Assembly: GCA_008973525.1 (NCBI GenBank)
Contig: WACJ01000072.1
Span: forward strand, 124,001-188,000
Direction of reading: 5' to 3'
Length of the DNA: 64,000 bases
From: Stenopsyche tienmushanensis
Taxonomy: Eukaryota > Arthropoda > Insecta > Trichoptera > Stenopsychidae
Of the stretch, positions 60,585-64,000 are shown in pieces (positions within the stretch are counted from its first letter, which is position 1; every line of letters begins with the position of its first letter). A program made the position numbers and the translations under genes. Below the pieces are notes generated by a model that was given only the letters and a program-made list of their open reading frames with translations, was not told the origin of the DNA and did not search any database.

Positions 60585-62164
60585 GAGTCTTCTCCCGATA
60601 GTCGGAGGTAAAACGACTCGGCGCTCGATACGCTTTGCGAAAATAATTCGTTTCTGTGATACGTTGAGTTCTTTCTGTGACTTGTCGGCACCCTCAACGC
60701 CGGGGACCCCCCCCCTGCACTCTCCCCCGCGCAAGTTCATTCGTACGCTCTGACGAAACGCCGACTACACTTGTATATAAAATTCGCGAGTGACGCCGAA
60801 AAACATTGTTTTTACGACATCTGCACAAAAAATGGAACATCTTCACCGCGTCACTTGAGAGGAACTACAACAAGGATAATAACGCAAGTAAGATCATAAT
60901 AATCCAAGCTTCCAAGGTAAGTGAATTAACAAATACACACACATTCGCCTCCTACTATCACATAAACGCGGGAACACTGGGAGCAAAATGCTTTTTCGAC
61001 TGCTCCCATAATACAATCTTGACTATAAAACTATTTGATATGGACCTGACTATTTGATATTACTTGATACCTGACTTTAACCTATTCGTTTCAGCTATGT
61101 CTATATATTTGTTTCCAGTTACTCCCAGTCTGACCGATTAAATATTATTTGATTGTGCCCGGTAGACACTAAACGTCAAAGTTCGAATACTGTGATGCGA
61201 CATAACTACCCCTTGCTAATACAATTTGACTAATACTTTTGCGGCCTAACCACATTTGACTACTCCTAACTATTATACTTATACGATTTTATGTATTTTA
61301 ACTATTGGCCACTTGACTAGTACCTTTTTACAGAGTAGATGCTTGGATGCTCTTCTAACAGCGAGCCCATGCCGAGCTGATGCCCAGTTTATATACTATT
61401 CATTGCTTTTTATACGAATCTTAACTTGCATGTCGCTCGTTGTCTCTTGCATGATCTTCCCTACTTAGCAGTATGGAACTCGAGGAACCTCACCGGTTCG
61501 GATCCGAGAGGCTCTAGGAACGGAGCAGGAACAAGAAGAACACCAAGAAGACGGCCTCGAGGAGATGCATTTGATGATCTTTACTTTGCAACGAAAAACA
61601 ACATTGTCTTCCGTTGACTTCTATATCGTTTTGTAATCGCCGAACTGAGAGGGGCAACCTGAAAAAATGGCAAAACCACTCAGTTTCGAATTCGCTCGGG
61701 TAAGTTGTACGGTGACGGGGAGACACCCTCAGTTGGTGTAGGAGCGAATCCGAGATGCACTTAAGCGTCACGTATGTCTTCACCCTACCCCGGCAACGCC
61801 CTAGCGAGGAAAGGGGGGACTGGACTCCTTGTACTCCAGGAAGCCCTTTCCAGTAGAGTCAAAAAGGTCGTCTAGAGTAGTTTTCCACCACCTCCCTATG
61901 AAAACTACGCAGTCTTTACAAACCCCCCAAACTCCTTATCGAGACGTTCGCGAAAGTGTTCGTCAATACGTTCACTCAGGATACCCGTTGGGTGAGCGTT
62001 CAAAATAAAACTCGGTGGTAATGCTACCTTCAATATCGAGCGAATGAGGAGGTGAATGTATGATACAGACGAAATGGATGTAACCCCTTTCCTATGAATG
62101 GATATTGAAGAGGCCCATAGTTCTGTAGTGGACTGTTAGTGGCTGCGCTATGATGATGATGATG
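60585..62164 (+). mobile_element. Retroposed block with 11-bp target duplication
   Basis: AATTGGGTTAT occurs at 60,574-60,584 and again at 62,165-62,175, exactly bordering a 1,580-bp block. The block is GC-richer than its surroundings and ends GGACTGTTAGTGGCTGCGC followed by (ATG/TGA) repeats, a tail type common in RTE-like LINEs. No reverse transcriptase is present. A TATATAAAA lies near its left part (60,774-60,782) and a strong donor, AAG/GTAAGT, at 60,915. It could be a non-autonomous element mobilised by a LINE. Confidence 0.65.
60774..60782 (+). promoter_or_regulatory. TATA-box-like motif inside the retroposed block
   Basis: TATATAAAA follows a GC-rich stretch. It points rightward, away from ens, so it would belong to the inserted element and not to the host gene. 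The call rests on the motif and context only. Confidence 0.35.
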
Positions 62165-62807
62165 AATTGGGTTATAAAATATGCATTATAGATGATTCAT
62201 GCACCAGATGTGAACACTTGATCCTAAAGAACAAAAGATAAGATCCACAATTTTAGCAGGATCAATGCAAAATATATTGTTCGTAGACGTTCAGTAATAA
62301 GGAAAAAATGGATTCCACAATTTCCTTGCTATAATATGCGATTTTTCTGCTATAATATAAAAATCCGAAGAAAAATTGCGACGGCTGACATGGAATCTGC
62401 ATGAATATTTGAAATTGACTGCGAAATTTAAACACTTTTTTAAAAATAGAAATTGATCTTTTTGATGAAAATACGTTTAAAATTCAAGAAGGAATTGCTA
62501 AAGTGCTCTGCCCCTTATCTTGAAATATATTAAAGACTTGTACGCTAAAAGTAGGCAATCGCTTATTATAGAGTTTTGGAATTTTATAAGATCTAAGAGT
62601 TATGAAAAACTATAATTGATCTTGAAAAGGAGCTAAATAAGTCGGAATATCAGTGCTAATGATGATACTAACACATTACTTGCGGGAGCAGAAAATCACC
62701 ATCATTCGCTGCCATTCACGAATGCGAAAGGTGGTTTTCAAAACAACCGAGCAAGAGCTTAAGAAATCTTGTTATACAAGGCAGAAATTAAAACGTATAT
62801 GTCTAGT

Positions 62808-62872
62808 ATGTTGAGCTCGAAGAGAGACAGGGACATTGTGGACGACATGTTGGGCGACAAGAGTGTTAAACT
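62808..62872 (+). mobile_element. piggyBac-like MITE family, short fragment
   Basis: Contains 'gttgagctcgaagagagacag' and 'gggcgacaagagtgttaaa', two family words that are normally about 180 bp apart, so the middle is deleted. Confidence 0.45.
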
Positions 62873-62915
62873 GAGTGTTCATAGGCCCTCTGCAATGCTT
62901 GTCTACCCGGTTTAA

Positions 62916-63281
62916 CCCTTTGAGTAGTGGATTAATTAAAAATCATCATAGTCGTAGATGCTATATTTGCTTGTCCGCCACTTATCATCAGTACAAATCC
63001 ATTCTGTCAGAACAGCAGCAGCGCGTATGAAGCTTGCCCAAATTTGACAATCGGTAATCTTGACTCTGTCATTAGTCAAATTAACAAAAAGTGAAGCAAT
63101 CGATGAATTTGGGTTAACGATCCATACAATCGTGCGAAGTACGCACGAAACTGTCCGTCACTGTCTCCCATGCACAGTTACCGAACTCCGTCTCTGTCTC
63201 TCTCCGAGTTCAACGTACAAGAGCGCTCTTTCTGAATCATTGGAATTCGCTCGCAAATACGAGATCATCCTACCATACAGA
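62916..63281 (-). mobile_element. piggyBac-like MITE, TTAA-flanked reversed copy
   Basis: TTAA precedes CCCTTTGAGTAGTGG at 62,912-62,915, and TTAA follows at 63,282-63,285 after an end that reads, in reverse complement, TCTGTATGGTAGGATGATC. CCCTTTGAGT-type ends with TTAA duplication are typical of piggyBac elements. In between are 'atgctatatttgcttgtccg', 'agcagcgcgtatgaagctt' and 'cgatccatacaatcgtgcga' in reversed family order. There is no transposase. This copy is the main basis for the superfamily call. Confidence 0.6.
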
Positions 63282-63309
63282 TTAATAATGAACGTTTTTC
63301 TTAATTAAT

Positions 63310-64000
63310 AATGAGTATTAAAATTATGAAATATAAATTTCTATTGTAAATATGATATTATAATCGAAACAAAGTATAAATTTGATGATTTGGAATATCC
63401 GTATTTGTCCTCCCCGTTAGTCCCCTGAATAATCGAGAGTCTACGGTATATGAATATACGAAGGCTAAGTGTACTGAAGTGATGTACATTTGATTTAATA
63501 ATTATTGTAATATCATCCTATTCGATTCGATAGTACATTTACATATTGTACTGAAGATAAATTGTCGTTTAACGATTTCCGGACGTCAATCTAGGCATGC
63601 CAGACATGGTTAAAAATATCAAATTGGATGTCAATCAAGCTTATCCGGATAGATTGTGTCCAAAGTTTAAATGCATTTATTGTGCAGTCTAAGTAAATAA
63701 GATATGCAGAGTGCTTTACATATTCTGAATTCAAAAGTATGAAAGTTTCCGCCATTTGCAAGCAGTTATATATTGTTAAATATTTACACGTGTAGAATTA
63801 TTTGAGATATGCCTTCATATGTTTCGTATTTAGATTGTTCGTCGTCGTGTTATTCTGCGAATGTCTATAACAAGCGCGAACTTGTAACTCGAGTCAATTC
63901 TTCCGTATTGAAAGACTCGTCCTGAACTTTGAATAAGTCGTCGCCTAAGCTCTTTAGTCCTCAATTTCAAATGCAGACGATCGCTCCTGGTCCCGGAGCA
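63310..64000. other. Intergenic, nothing recognised
   Basis: No coding or repeat signal up to the window edge. Confidence 0.4.

Noticed and set aside
60774..60782. TATA box as the ens promoter
   Set aside because: It points away from ens and lies within an inserted block with its own target duplication.
1..64000. tRNA, rRNA or snRNA genes
   Set aside because: No box B with a plausible cloverleaf or other RNA signature was noticed by eye; a tRNAscan-type search would be needed to be sure.

Overview
The window is nuclear DNA of an animal, most probably an insect. It is AT-rich, its one convincing host gene is split into many short GT-AG exons, and its intergenic DNA carries DNA transposons, Helitrons and RTE-like LINE pieces of the kinds common in arthropods. 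The sequence does not let me fix the order. There are no operons, rRNA, tRNA or CRISPR arrays.

Region 1-43.1 kb (left two thirds) is a transposon-rich intergenic tract. From left to right I can support: a mariner-type MITE (1.26-1.88 kb); a cluster of Helitrons with a decayed PIF1-like helicase (2.9-5.9 kb); a hAT element with exact 8-bp target duplication that has swollen around a 56-bp minisatellite (8.2-9.2 kb); a palindromic PIF/Harbinger-type MITE with TTA duplication (10.69-10.89 kb); a pogo/Tigger-like shell holding a hAT transposase remnant (14.4-15.4 kb); at least seven copies of a hAT MITE family with ends CAGRGCCGTAAC; eight pieces of a TTAA-flanked piggyBac-like MITE family; and an unclassified 400-bp repeat present twice (12.4 and 37.6 kb). 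No intact transposase was seen. Long stretches between them (for example 24.6-28.4, 33.5-36.1 and 38.1-42.6 kb) show nothing I can name.

Region 43.3-59.8 kb, minus strand, is one gene, the insect orthologue of ensconsin/MAP7 (Drosophila ens), a microtubule-associated protein that recruits and activates kinesin-1. I could join 16 coding exons in consistent reading phase into a model of about 1137 residues: an N-terminal basic coiled coil that binds microtubules, a proline/serine-rich linker, and the C-terminal MAP7 coiled coil that contacts kinesin-1. The gene has signs of isoform choice: a phase-symmetric 111-nt exon, a 12-nt microexon, a NAGNAG acceptor, and two alternative C-termini that both keep the same valine codon. 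A dead RTE-like LINE lies antisense in one intron.

Region 59.8-64 kb is upstream of that gene: a 1.58-kb retroposed block with an 11-bp target duplication, a TATA motif and a (TGA)n-type tail (60,585-62,164), a perfect 21-bp hairpin, and another piggyBac-like MITE (62,916-63,281).
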